From: Bacteroidota bacterium
Lineage (GTDB): Bacteria; Bacteroidota; Ignavibacteria; Ignavibacteriales; Ignavibacteriaceae
Assembly (NCBI GenBank): GCA_021777835.1
Contig: JAJYDC010000022.1
Span: 1-44,656 of the forward strand
Reading direction: 5' to 3'
DNA: 44,656 nucleotides
Part shown: one piece after another, positions 8,409-17,941 of the stretch
Layout of the letters: every line of letters begins with the position of its first letter
How positions within the stretch are numbered: the first letter of the stretch is position 1
The notes under the pieces: generated by a model
The model's input: only the letters and a program-made list of their open reading frames with translations
What the model was told of the DNA's origin: nothing
Databases searched by the model: none
Made by a program: the position numbers and the translations under genes

Positions 8409-10514
8409 ATGTTAGTTACAAAAGAAGTAGAAATTGGCGGAAAAATATTTTCGATCGAGACCGGTAGATTTGCTAAACAAGCAAACGGTTCCGTTATGGC
8501 TAGATATGGTGATACAATGGTACTTGTAACTTCCGTAATGGCTGAAGAAGCAAAGGCGGAGCAAGATTTTTTCCCACTTCAAGTCGAATATAGGGAGAAA
8601 ACATCTGCAGCAGGTAAAATTCCCGGAGGATTTATAAAACGGGAAGGAAGACCAACGGAAAAAGAAATTCTTAGCTCACGTCTTATTGACCGCCCAATTC
8701 GTCCTCTTTTCCCGAATGAATTCAAAAATGAAACTCAGGTAATTGCTTTTGTCCTTTCACACGACGGAGAAAACGATGCAGATGTATTAGCAGCAGTTGG
8801 AGCATCCGCAGCGTTAACAATTTCAGATATTCCTTTTGATGGACCGTGTGCTGAAGTTAGAATAGGTAGAGTTAACGGAGAATTCATCGTTAATCCAACT
8901 ATCAAACAGCTTAAAGAAAGTGATGTGGAATTAGTTGTTGCAGGTACATCGGACTCAATAATGATGGTTGAGGGTGAATCAAAAGAAGTAGGGGAGCAGG
9001 ATTTACTTGATGCTTTGAAATTTGCACAAGCAGAAATTAAAAAGCTAGTTAACCTCCAATTAGAACTTAAAGCGGAAGTCGGAAGAAAAAAACGGGAAGT
9101 AGTTGTTCCCGATGTAGATCAAGCATTAGTTAAAGATGTAATGGGATTAGCTTACGACAAATTTAAAGAAATTGTCCACTCTATATTAGCTAAAGAAGAA
9201 AGAAGCACAAAAAATAAAGATCTTGCAGCTTTCGTAAAAGAGAATTTAGCTGAGAAATATCCTGAACAAGAAAAAGTTATCGGTGAAATTCTACATGATC
9301 TTGAAAAAGATTTGATGAGAAAGAGAATTCTTGAAGAAGGAATTCGCTTGGACGGAAGGAACACAAAGCAAATTCGTCCTATAACTATAGAATTAGGATT
9401 ACTCCCAAGGACTCATGGTTCAGCCCTTTTTACAAGAGGCGAGACACAAAGTTTAACTACAATTACGCTTGGAACTAAAAACGACGAGCAAATTATTGAC
9501 GGACTTTTTGAGGAATATACCAAAAAGTTTATGCTTCATTATAACTTCCCACCTTTCAGTGTTGGTGAAGTTGGAAGAATGTCAGGAGTCGGAAGGCGCG
9601 AAATCGGACATGGTAATTTAGCCGAACGAGCATTAAAAGTATTAATGCCTGCTGAAGATGTTTTCCCATACACAGTCAGGGTTATTTCAGATATATTAGA
9701 ATCCAACGGTTCTTCATCGATGGCTACTGTTTGTGCCGGCTCGCTGGGATTAATGGATGCAGGAATACCATTTCAAAAACCTGTTGCGGGAATTGCAATG
9801 GGACTTGTTAAAGAAGAAGAAAAGTTTGCAATACTTTCAGATATTCTTGGCAACGAAGATCATCTTGGCGATATGGATTTCAAGGTTGCAGGGACTGCTG
9901 ACGGAATTACTGCTTTTCAAATGGATATAAAAATTCAAGGTATCTCGTTTGAAATAATGGAAAAAGCGTTACATCAAGCTAAAGAAGGCCGCCTTCACAT
10001 TTTAGGAATTATGAACGCTGCAATTGATAAACCACGCGAGCAACTATCTTCCTTCGCACCTAGATTAATTACCATGAAAGTTGAAACAGATCAAATTGGA
10101 CTTATTATTGGACCCGGAGGAAAAACAATTCAAGGTATGCAGAGACTTTTTGGAGTTGATATCAATATTGATGATTTTGGTACTGTAAGTATTGCTTCTC
10201 CAAATAAGGAAAGTGCTACTAAGTGCAAAGAATATATCAAGCAACTTACTGCCACACCAGAAGTAGGCGAAATTTATGATGGGGTCATAACAAAAATTAT
10301 GGACTTTGGAGCATTTGTTGAAATACTTCCTGGAAAAGAAGGATTGCTTCATATTTCGCAGATTGATAATAAGCGCGTTAACAAAGTAACGGATTATTAT
10401 AAAGAAGGTGACAAAGTTACCGTGAAATTATTAAAAATTGAAAATGGCAAATATTCGTTAAGTAGAAAAGAATTATTACATGAAAATAATAGTTCAGCTA
10501 ACTCCGGAAATTAG
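8409..10514 (+). CDS. pnp: polyribonucleotide nucleotidyltransferase (PNPase)
   Basis: PNPase is the phosphorolytic 3'-5' exoribonuclease of RNA turnover. The 701-residue product shows two RNase PH-like domains, with FFPLQVEYREK and SRLIDRPIRPLFP in the first and LFTRGETQSL, GHGNLAERAL and SNGSSSMATVCAGSL in the second. They are joined by the helical domain. A KH domain with GLIIGPGGKTIQGM (about 561-574) and an S1 domain with GVITKIMDFGAFVEILPGKEG (about 618-640, read in parts) follow. All domains are complete. A stem-loop at 10522-10542 follows the stop codon. Confidence 0.97.
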   Translation: MLVTKEVEIGGKIFSIETGRFAKQANGSVMARYGDTMVLVTSVMAEEAKAEQDFFPLQVEYREKTSAAGKIPGGFIKREGRPTEKEILSSRLIDRPIRPLFPNEFKNETQVIAFVLSHDGENDADVLAAVGASAALTISDIPFDGPCAEVRIGRVNGEFIVNPTIKQLKESDVELVVAGTSDSIMMVEGESKEVGEQDLLDALKFAQAEIKKLVNLQLELKAEVGRKKREVVVPDVDQALVKDVMGLAYDKFKEIVHSILAKEERSTKNKDLAAFVKENLAEKYPEQEKVIGEILHDLEKDLMRKRILEEGIRLDGRNTKQIRPITIELGLLPRTHGSALFTRGETQSLTTITLGTKNDEQIIDGLFEEYTKKFMLHYNFPPFSVGEVGRMSGVGRREIGHGNLAERALKVLMPAEDVFPYTVRVISDILESNGSSSMATVCAGSLGLMDAGIPFQKPVAGIAMGLVKEEEKFAILSDILGNEDHLGDMDFKVAGTADGITAFQMDIKIQGISFEIMEKALHQAKEGRLHILGIMNAAIDKPREQLSSFAPRLITMKVETDQIGLIIGPGGKTIQGMQRLFGVDINIDDFGTVSIASPNKESATKCKEYIKQLTATPEVGEIYDGVITKIMDFGAFVEILPGKEGLLHISQIDNKRVNKVTDYYKEGDKVTVKLLKIENGKYSLSRKELLHENNSSANSGN

Positions 10515-10521
10515 TTTGAGA

Positions 10522-10546
10522 TTGCCGGATAATGTCCGGCAAATTT
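10522..10546 (+). terminator. stem-loop after pnp
   Basis: An 8 bp perfect stem (TTGCCGGA 10522-10529, TCCGGCAA 10535-10542) with a 5-base loop starts 7 bases after the pnp stop. The following ATTT is only a weak T-run. It probably ends or trims the rimP-pnp transcript. Confidence 0.6.
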
Positions 10547-10872
10547 CCATATTATAAAGGCGCAACAGAATATGCTGATTGCTCCGAAGATTTTTTGTAT
10601 TTGATGCCCGGTAGGGCAAGCTATTAGAAGCTAATTTTTAAAATGTTTTTTAAGAACTTGCTTCTGAAAAAATAATTAATGAAGGTTCAGATTGTTAGGT
10701 AAAGGCTTAAATATATTTCAGCTCGTTTATTGGCTGATGATTATTCGTCCATTCGAAATTAATTCGTATCGAATTGTCGAAGCTAATGAGTGTGCTGTTT
10801 ATAAACTGAACCGGTTCGCTTTTAGAATTTTTTATATGAAATATTTAATTTCATTAAACGAGTTTGTGTTAT
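10547..10872 (+). other. intergenic leader region upstream of rng
   Basis: No gene can be supported here. The stretch holds several small stems: TGCCC-GGTA-GGGCA (10605-10618), AGAAGC at 10626-10631 pairing with GCTTCT at 10660-10665, and AATTCG-TAT-CGAATT (10761-10775). If the rng promoter lies near the pnp terminator, this would be a long structured 5' UTR. E. coli rne is autoregulated through such a leader. An open frame at 10692-10949 has no coding character. Confidence 0.4.
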
Positions 10873-12459
10873 ATGACAAAAGAAATTATAATCAATTCCT
10901 CTACTTCGCAAACGCGAGTAGCAATTACGGAAGATGGAAACTTAGTTGACTTCTTTGTTGACTATCCAGAAAACCGTAGAATGGTTGGGGACATATATCT
11001 AGGTAAGGTAGCAAGAGTATTACCTGGAATCAAAGCTGCATTTGTAGACATCGGCATGAAGCACGATGCATTTTTGCATTTCTCAGATATCGGTGCAAGG
11101 ACACAACAATTTCAGGATATCCTTGGTGACGATTCAGATCTTGATGAAGATGATGACGAAGAAACTTCAAACAATAAGAGCAATTCACATGGAAGAAACG
11201 GCAAAGATAACGTAGATAGCCATGGAGTTCCAAAACTTCACAAAGGTGAAGATATAATTATCCAAATTACGAAGGAACCTGTTGATAATAAAGGTGTGAG
11301 GGTTACATCCTCTGTATCACTTCCAGGCCGATTTTGTGTTTTGCTTCCCTTCGATAATAAGATTGGAGTTTCTAAGAAAATTTCAGACTTCAAAGAAAGA
11401 AAGCGTCTTAGACATATTGCCCGTGAAATTTTACCGAAGAACTTTGGATTGATAATTCGCACTGTTGCGAAATTTCAAACTGAAGAAGCATTAAAAGATG
11501 ATTTAAATAACCTTGTAAAAACCTGGCAGGGAATAGAAACTGCTGTAAAAACCGAGAAACCTCCTGCACTTATTCACCAAGATCTAAATACTACATCAAG
11601 TGTAATTAGAGACTTATTTACTTCTGATATTTCCAAAGTCTTCATTGATTCAAAAAAATTGTACAAACAAATTAAAAGCTATGTTGAGGTAGTACAACCA
11701 CAGCTTGCCGATAAAATAGAACCTTTCAAATCGACTAATTCAATTTTCGACTCGTTCAAAATTGAAGAGCAGATAAAAACCTTAATGGGTCGTAAAGTTC
11801 AATTGCCTAGCGGTGGATATTTAATTATTGAACGTACCGAAGCAATGTTTGTTATAGATGTAAACAGTGGACGTTATGCTAAAAGCAAAGAACAGGAATT
11901 AAATTCATTAAAAACAGATCTCGAAGCTTCCCGGGAAATATGTCGTCAATTGCGATTGAGAGATATTGGCGGAATAATAGTCGTTGACTTTATAGATCTT
12001 GAGGATGATAAAAACCGTAAGAAAATCTATGATGAGCTACGGAAGGAATTTAGAAAAGATCGAGCAAAGGTTTCTATTCTTCCTATGTCCGATTTTGGAC
12101 TTGTACAGATAACAAGGCAAAGAATTCGGCAGAACATTATGCAGGCGATGAAAGAAGTCTGCCCATATTGTTTAGGAACCGGTTTACTTACAAAGCATTC
12201 GCATCAAGTTTATGACCTCGAAGAATGGCTTAGAAAATTCAAACGGATTTCAAAAGAAAGATCACTTATAATTAAATGCCATCCCGCAGTAGCATCAAAG
12301 CTTAAAGAGTCAAAGTTTAGAACATTCTTTAAGCTAGAGTTAAAATATTTTATTAAATTAAAGCTTGTTGAAGATTCAAGTCTATCAATTGATGAAATAA
12401 AATTCTTTTCAAAGAAGACTCAAAAAGAATTGACGGAAGAAATTAATAATGCAAGCTAA
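10873..12459 (+). CDS. rng: ribonuclease E/G family endoribonuclease
   Basis: This enzyme cuts single-stranded AU-rich RNA during rRNA maturation and mRNA decay. The 528-residue product has an S1 domain (IYLGKVARVLPGIKAAFVDIG), the catalytic DNase I-like domain with two metal-binding aspartates in FVIDVNSGRY and IVVDFIDLEDD, and the Zn-link CPYCLGTG (about residue 431). The S1 domain carries a strongly acidic then Asn/Ser-rich insertion of about 45 residues (DDSDLDEDDDEE onward). There is no long C-terminal degradosome scaffold, so it resembles RNase G. I chose ATG 10873; the frame continues to a TTG at 10864. The ribosome site is weak. Confidence 0.94.
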   Translation: MTKEIIINSSTSQTRVAITEDGNLVDFFVDYPENRRMVGDIYLGKVARVLPGIKAAFVDIGMKHDAFLHFSDIGARTQQFQDILGDDSDLDEDDDEETSNNKSNSHGRNGKDNVDSHGVPKLHKGEDIIIQITKEPVDNKGVRVTSSVSLPGRFCVLLPFDNKIGVSKKISDFKERKRLRHIAREILPKNFGLIIRTVAKFQTEEALKDDLNNLVKTWQGIETAVKTEKPPALIHQDLNTTSSVIRDLFTSDISKVFIDSKKLYKQIKSYVEVVQPQLADKIEPFKSTNSIFDSFKIEEQIKTLMGRKVQLPSGGYLIIERTEAMFVIDVNSGRYAKSKEQELNSLKTDLEASREICRQLRLRDIGGIIVVDFIDLEDDKNRKKIYDELRKEFRKDRAKVSILPMSDFGLVQITRQRIRQNIMQAMKEVCPYCLGTGLLTKHSHQVYDLEEWLRKFKRISKERSLIIKCHPAVASKLKESKFRTFFKLELKYFIKLKLVEDSSLSIDEIKFFSKKTQKELTEEINNAS

Positions 12460-12522
12460 TTTTATTAAATTCAGTACCAGAAAGCTCGAAAGACTTTGTA
12501 GGTAATAAAATGGGAAAAATGT

Positions 12523-13605
12523 ATGAAGAAAACTAATTTTTATGAAATTCATCAAAGACTAGGTGCAAAAATTGTCGAATTCGCCGGCTACCTAATGCCT
12601 ATTCAGTATGGCTCCATAATTGGAGAACATAAGGCAGTAAGAAATTCAGTAGGCGTGTTTGATGTATCACATATGGGTGAGGTTATTGTTACGGGAAAGA
12701 ATGCATTGGAATTCGTACAGAATATTACGGTTAATGATGCATCAAAATTGTCTCCTGGCAGAGTACAATATTCTGCAATGTGTTACCCTGACGGCGGAAT
12801 TGTTGACGATCTTCTCGTATACAAAATATCAGACGAACAATTTATGCTTGTAATTAATGCATCCAACATCGAAAAAGATTTTAACTGGATGAATGTAAAT
12901 AATAACTTTGATGTGAAGATTGAAAATCAAAGTGAAGAATATTCGCTTCTGGCTGTTCAAGGACCTAGTTCAAAGGATGTTCTTCAAAAAATTTGCAATA
13001 GGAATTTGGATCTTGAATATTATCACTTTTTTCATGCCAAAATTGCCGGGTACGAAATGTTAGTCTCTAGGACAGGATATACAGGCGAGCTTGGATATGA
13101 ATTGTATTTTAAAGGTGATAAAAAAATGGCAGAAGAAGTCTGGAATAAAATCTTTGAAGCCGGAAATGAGTTTAATATACAGCCGGTGGGCTTGGGTGCT
13201 AGAGATTCACTTCGTCTTGAAATGGGCTTTTGCCTTTACGGAAACGATATTGACCAGACTACAAACCCATTAGAAGCGGGTCTTGGCTGGATAACAAAAC
13301 TTAATAAAGTGAATTTTATTGCTAAAGACGTGCTGATAAAAATAAAGTCTGATGGATTGAAAAGAAAACTTATTGCATTAAGTTCTGAAGAGAAGTGTTT
13401 TCCTCGTCATGGATACGATATCTCCATTTCAGGGAAAAAGATCGGAACAATAACTAGCGGAACAGTTAGCCCAGTGTTAGAAAAGCCCATTGCCCTTGGT
13501 TATATTGATTCAAACTATGCAAAGGAAGACTCGGAAGTCAATTTTTTAATTAGAGGTAAGGAATCTGCGGCTAAAGTAGTCGGACTTCCATTTGTAAAAA
13601 AATAA
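12523..13605 (+). CDS. gcvT: glycine cleavage system T protein (aminomethyltransferase)
   Basis: GcvT takes the aminomethyl group from lipoylated H protein and transfers the one-carbon unit to tetrahydrofolate, releasing ammonia. The 360-residue product has the family length and motifs: EFAGYLMPIQYGSI near the N-terminus, GVFDVSHMGEV (about 44-54), RTGYTGELGYELYF (about 184-197), the GLGARDSLRLEMGFCLYG block (about 224-241) and the C-terminal barrel with GTITSGTVSPVLEKPIALGY. The other cleavage-system genes (gcvH, gcvP) are not in this window. comB starts 17 bases after the stop. Confidence 0.96.
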   Translation: MKKTNFYEIHQRLGAKIVEFAGYLMPIQYGSIIGEHKAVRNSVGVFDVSHMGEVIVTGKNALEFVQNITVNDASKLSPGRVQYSAMCYPDGGIVDDLLVYKISDEQFMLVINASNIEKDFNWMNVNNNFDVKIENQSEEYSLLAVQGPSSKDVLQKICNRNLDLEYYHFFHAKIAGYEMLVSRTGYTGELGYELYFKGDKKMAEEVWNKIFEAGNEFNIQPVGLGARDSLRLEMGFCLYGNDIDQTTNPLEAGLGWITKLNKVNFIAKDVLIKIKSDGLKRKLIALSSEEKCFPRHGYDISISGKKIGTITSGTVSPVLEKPIALGYIDSNYAKEDSEVNFLIRGKESAAKVVGLPFVKK

Positions 13606-13622
13606 TAGTACTGCTGTGTGTT

Positions 13623-14390
13623 ATGAAGATAAATGTATTGTTTACTCCGGTTATAGCAGATGATTTATATTTCACAGGAAAGACAACTGTTGTTATTGAT
13701 GTCCTTCGTGCTTCCTCAACAATTGTAGCGGCACTTCAGAACGGAGCTAAGGAAATTGTACCTGTAGGTACTGTGGAATTTGCCGTTAAAGTCTCAGGTG
13801 GAATGTTCGGCGGACAAACATTGCTTGGAGGAGAAAGAAATACAAAGAAGATTGAGGGATTTGCGCTTGGTAACTCTCCCCTAGAATATGGTCAAGAGAT
13901 TGTTGCAGGCAAATCAATAATTCTTTATACTACAAATGGGACAAAAGCAATTGTAAAGGCAAAATTTTCATCGGGATTATTTATATGTGCTTTCAACAAT
14001 ATTGCCGCAGTGGCAAAGCATCTGGTTTTTCTTGATAATGATATAGAGATTCAATGTGCTGGCAGATCAAATAATTTCTCTATGGAAGATACTATTTGTG
14101 CCGGTAAATTAATTTCTGAAATTGAAAAAATAAATACCGAACTGAGTTTAACTGATTCTGCAAAAGCGAGTTTGGCACTTAGCAAATCATTCGGAAGAAG
14201 CATATTTAAAATGCTGGCCGAGACAGAACATGGAAAGTTACTTTTTGAAAACGGCTTCGAAGATGATATTAAATATTGTAGTAAACTAAATAGTTCGGAA
14301 GTTGTACCATATTTTGCTGGAAATGTTATTAAGTTGCTCCCTGAAAATGGTCTTTCATTGATGAATGAAAAAGAAAACATCGCTAATTAG
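13623..14390 (+). CDS. comB: 2-phosphosulfolactate phosphatase family protein (ComB-like)
   Basis: ComB hydrolyses 2-phosphosulfolactate to sulfolactate, a coenzyme M pathway step in methanogens; homologues are common in bacteria that do not make coenzyme M. The 255-residue product matches the family in length and has DVLRASSTIVAAL (about 21-33), GGERNTKKIEGFALGNSP (about 68-85), YTTNGTKAI and CAGRSNNFSMEDTICAG. It lies between gcvT (17 bases upstream) and ftsK (2 bases downstream), probably in one operon. No other coenzyme M gene is present, so the true substrate here is unclear. The fold assignment is firm; the exact reaction is not. Confidence 0.85.
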   Translation: MKINVLFTPVIADDLYFTGKTTVVIDVLRASSTIVAALQNGAKEIVPVGTVEFAVKVSGGMFGGQTLLGGERNTKKIEGFALGNSPLEYGQEIVAGKSIILYTTNGTKAIVKAKFSSGLFICAFNNIAAVAKHLVFLDNDIEIQCAGRSNNFSMEDTICAGKLISEIEKINTELSLTDSAKASLALSKSFGRSIFKMLAETEHGKLLFENGFEDDIKYCSKLNSSEVVPYFAGNVIKLLPENGLSLMNEKENIAN

Positions 14391-14392
14391 AA

Positions 14393-16855
14393 ATGGCTAT
14401 AAAAAGAAAAACAAAAAAAAAATCTGACAAACCAGCAAAAGTCGATAAATCTTCACCTACAAATGCCGGTAAAAAGAAGAAAATCACCGGAATAATTCTA
14501 ATCCTCTTTTCAGTATTTATTCTGCTAAGTATTCTTTCATATTCACGGTTCGATAGGGCAAACCTAAATTTTCAATTCTCAGACTTGCTTAAGCCTTTCG
14601 GTTCAAACACCGATTTCAATAATAAAGCGGATACAATTCACAATTGGCTTGGAATTTTTGGCGCGTACATTTCATATTTCTTCATCAATTCTACTCTAGG
14701 AATTTTTTCTTTAGTTTTTCCTAGTATTCTTTTTGCATGGGGATTTTCATTCTTTATCAAAATCAATTTTCGAAAACTGATAAATATATCTAATTTTCTT
14801 CTGCTTGCAGCCTTAATCTTCTCAACATTTTTTGGATTGTTCAGGACACATTATAATTTCTTCGGTGGTGTATATGAGCTTTCAGGTTCAATAGGTGATT
14901 ATCTCGGTCTTACATTAAGCAGGCTTTTAGGGGGTATTGGGACTCTTTTCTTTCTAATTGCAGCTTCTGTTGTTCTAATGGTTGTGGCATTTGATATTAA
15001 AATAGAAAGAATCTTCCATTTTCTTCAAAATATATTTACGGCTTCCGAGAGCTCCTTGAATGATATAACTCAGGAAGATGAACTAAAGAATGAAGATAAG
15101 AATTTGGATAAAATTAAAGAGCTAAGAGAGGAAAAGAAAAAACGAACTATTTTTAAGGCAGCAGAGGAAGAAACGCTTGCTGAGCCTGAACCAAAAAAGG
15201 AAACTAAAATAAAAATAATTCGCAAAGATGATAAGCCTCTTAAACATGAAGTTAATAAAGTTAAGGAAGAAGAAGACAAACAAGTCGACATAAAAAAAGT
15301 TGATGATTCTTTAGAGAATGGATTAGATAAGGAAGCTGAAGCAAGTTTACCAAATAATTGGGAAGAAAAGCTAAGTTATGCCAAGCCAAGTCTTGAACTT
15401 CTTGAACCTATTCCACCGGAAGATTTTAAGGTTGCCGAGGAAGAGCTAAAGCGTAATGCTGAACTTCTCAAAGAAAAATTAAAGTTGTTTGATATAGAAA
15501 TTGAAAAGATAGATGTAACGCCTGGTCCAGTTGTTACACTTTATGAAATTGTTCCATCACCTGGGGTAAAGATAAGCAAGATTGTAGGACTTGAGCACGA
15601 TATTGCATTGGCATTAGCAGCCCGCGGTATAAGGATTATAGCACCGATACCAGGTAAGAGCGCGATCGGAGTCGAAATACCTAACGCAGTAGCCTCTCTG
15701 GTGAATGCAAAATCTGTACTTGGGAAAATTTCCGAGTCTACTGCTGAGTTGCCAATGGCATACGGTAAAACTATTAATGGAGATGTTTATATTGCTGATC
15801 TTGCTAAGATGCCGCATCTTTTAATTGCAGGATCAACTGGGTCGGGCAAGAGCGTCGGAATAAATATGATCATAGCAAGCCTGCTTTATTCAAAACATCC
15901 GTCCGAAGTAAAACTGATAATGATTGACCCTAAAAAAATCGAATTATCTTTTTATAATAAATTGCGCAGACATTACCTTGCAGTTTCGCCGGACCTTGAA
16001 GAAGAAATAATTACCAATCCTCAAAACGCCGTAATTTTGTTAAAATCTGTTGAGTACGAAATGGAAAAGCGTTACGATAAACTTGCTAAGGCCGGAGTAA
16101 GAAATATCATTGATTATAATTCTAAAGTAAATGATCCAAAGAAAAAGCCTAAAGATACAGATGAAATTAAGCATCACCCAATTCCGTATTTAGTCGTTAT
16201 AATTGATGAATTAGCTGACTTAATGATAACAGCCGGCAAGGAAGTAGAAGAGCCAATAGCCCGTCTTGCTCAGCTTGCCAGAGCGGTTGGCATTCATTTA
16301 GTCTTAGCAACTCAACGTCCTTCAGTCAACGTAATAACGGGTGTTATAAAAGCAAACTTCAGTGCAAGAGTTGCTTATCAAGTAGCTACGAAAATCGATT
16401 CAAGAACAATTCTTGATATGAATGGTGCCGAACAACTGTTAGGTAAGGGTGATATGCTCTTTCTTCCATCAGGATCACCTAAACCAATCCGTATACAGAA
16501 TGCTTTCATTTCAACAGATGAAGTTGAAAGAATTACTAATTATATCTTTTCACAACAAGGTTACTCCAAACCATATTTCCTTCCATCACTATATGATAAG
16601 AAAAAAGAATCCGCGGGTGGCTTCTTAAATGATTTAGACCCAATGTTTGAAGATGCCGCAAGGGTGGTCGTTCGGCATCAGCAAGGCTCTACATCGTTGC
16701 TTCAAAGAAGACTAAAATTAGGATATTCGAGAGCAGCAAGAATTATTGATCAACTTGAGGAAGCAGGAATAGTTGGCCCTAGCGATGGAAGCAAAGCGAG
16801 AGCTGTGCAAGTTGACAGCGAAGAACAACTCGAAACCATTTTAAGATCCTTATAA
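14393..16855 (+). CDS. ftsK: DNA translocase FtsK/SpoIIIE
   Basis: FtsK pumps chromosomal DNA at the division septum and activates dimer resolution by XerCD. The 820-residue product has a basic N-terminus, about four membrane segments (about 30-200), a charged Lys/Glu-rich linker (about 220-330), the alpha/beta motor with Walker A GSTGSGKS at 480-487 and Walker B IIDELADL with D605 and E606. It ends in a winged-helix gamma domain (about 755-820, with LLQRRLKLGYSRAARIIDQL) that reads KOPS-type polarity sequences. The linker is much shorter than in E. coli, as in most bacteria. It starts 2 bases after comB. Confidence 0.96.
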   Translation: MAIKRKTKKKSDKPAKVDKSSPTNAGKKKKITGIILILFSVFILLSILSYSRFDRANLNFQFSDLLKPFGSNTDFNNKADTIHNWLGIFGAYISYFFINSTLGIFSLVFPSILFAWGFSFFIKINFRKLINISNFLLLAALIFSTFFGLFRTHYNFFGGVYELSGSIGDYLGLTLSRLLGGIGTLFFLIAASVVLMVVAFDIKIERIFHFLQNIFTASESSLNDITQEDELKNEDKNLDKIKELREEKKKRTIFKAAEEETLAEPEPKKETKIKIIRKDDKPLKHEVNKVKEEEDKQVDIKKVDDSLENGLDKEAEASLPNNWEEKLSYAKPSLELLEPIPPEDFKVAEEELKRNAELLKEKLKLFDIEIEKIDVTPGPVVTLYEIVPSPGVKISKIVGLEHDIALALAARGIRIIAPIPGKSAIGVEIPNAVASLVNAKSVLGKISESTAELPMAYGKTINGDVYIADLAKMPHLLIAGSTGSGKSVGINMIIASLLYSKHPSEVKLIMIDPKKIELSFYNKLRRHYLAVSPDLEEEIITNPQNAVILLKSVEYEMEKRYDKLAKAGVRNIIDYNSKVNDPKKKPKDTDEIKHHPIPYLVVIIDELADLMITAGKEVEEPIARLAQLARAVGIHLVLATQRPSVNVITGVIKANFSARVAYQVATKIDSRTILDMNGAEQLLGKGDMLFLPSGSPKPIRIQNAFISTDEVERITNYIFSQQGYSKPYFLPSLYDKKKESAGGFLNDLDPMFEDAARVVVRHQQGSTSLLQRRLKLGYSRAARIIDQLEEAGIVGPSDGSKARAVQVDSEEQLETILRSL

Positions 16856-16860
16856 ACAAG

Positions 16861-17820
16861 TTGAAATTAAAAAACAGACAAACAACGCCAGAAGATGAAT
16901 TTAGAGACCTGGGCTTTGGCTCCAAAATTTCGAGTCAAAGAAAGCGAATGGTCAATAAAGATGGATCTTTTAATGTAGAAAGAAGATCACTTCCTTTTTT
17001 TGAATCGCTAAGCATATATCATTCATTGTTATCCATGTCTTGGCTTAAATTTAACCTTGTGGTTTTGCTTGCTTACATTGTAGTGAATTTATTTTTTGCT
17101 TCACTGTATATGCTAATAGGAGTAAATCATCTTGGTGGAATATCGGGAGTAACTACATTTGAAAAATTCCTTGATGCCTTCTTTTTTAGCGGGCAGACAA
17201 TTACCACTGTAGGCTACGGGGTTATACATCCGGTTGGATTTTGGGCTAGCTTAATTTCTTTAGTCGAATCAATGGCTGGATTATTAGGATTCGCACTTGC
17301 AACTGGACTGCTATATGGAAGATTTTCTCGCCCAAATGCAAAAATTCTCTACAGTAAAAAAGCAATAATTGCGCCTTACAAGGAGATAACTGCGTTTGAA
17401 TTTCGAATTGCCAATGCACGGAAGAATCAACTAATTGAAGTCGAAGTTCAGGTTACAGCGTCAATAAAAGAATCCAAAGACATAAATTCTAAACGAAAAT
17501 TTTATGTACTTAATCTCGAAAGAAATCTAATAAATTTCTTCCCTCTTACCTGGACAATTGTTCACCCTATTGATGAAAATAGCCCCTTATATGGAGTTAG
17601 TGAAACAGAATTAATAGATTCGGAAGCAGAGTTCATAATTATGATAAAGGCATTTGATGATACTTTTTCTCAGTCTGTGCACTCAAGAACATCCTACTTG
17701 TATCATGAAATTGTCTGGGGGGCTAAATTCCAGAACATTTATGTTGAGTCGGAACTCAATGTTACAGCAGTTGATATGAGTAAATTTCATGGAATTGATA
17801 AAGTAGGATTTTTAGCCTAA
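16861..17820 (+). CDS. inward-rectifier potassium channel (KirBac-type)
   Basis: This is a two-transmembrane potassium channel with a cytoplasmic immunoglobulin-like C-terminal domain. In the 319-residue product, TM1 is about 63-86, the pore helix and selectivity filter TTVGYG are at 115-120, and TM2 is about 127-153. The cytoplasmic domain then follows (FEFRIANARKNQLIEVEVQV onward). The start is TTG 16861. The first in-frame ATG (16948) would remove the N-terminal segment DLGFGSKISSQRKRMVNKDG, which is typical of KirBac slide-helix regions, so TTG is favoured. It lies 5 bases after ftsK. KirBac channels are gated by lipids, pH and ligands; their bacterial role is poorly known. Confidence 0.9.
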   Translation: MKLKNRQTTPEDEFRDLGFGSKISSQRKRMVNKDGSFNVERRSLPFFESLSIYHSLLSMSWLKFNLVVLLAYIVVNLFFASLYMLIGVNHLGGISGVTTFEKFLDAFFFSGQTITTVGYGVIHPVGFWASLISLVESMAGLLGFALATGLLYGRFSRPNAKILYSKKAIIAPYKEITAFEFRIANARKNQLIEVEVQVTASIKESKDINSKRKFYVLNLERNLINFFPLTWTIVHPIDENSPLYGVSETELIDSEAEFIIMIKAFDDTFSQSVHSRTSYLYHEIVWGAKFQNIYVESELNVTAVDMSKFHGIDKVGFLA

Positions 17821-17941
17821 TAGATACATTTAGCATTTTCGTGAAAAGCAAGAAAAAGTTTCAATAACATTTAATTTTCCTTATTAATATGTCATTCAAT
17901 TTTTATAAATTACTAATGCTAATTATTACTTATAAAAAGTT

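Noticed and set aside
10692-10949. 85-codon open frame upstream of rng
   Set aside because: It overlaps the rng start in another frame, has no ribosome site or recognisable motif, and its composition looks like AT-rich intergenic DNA.
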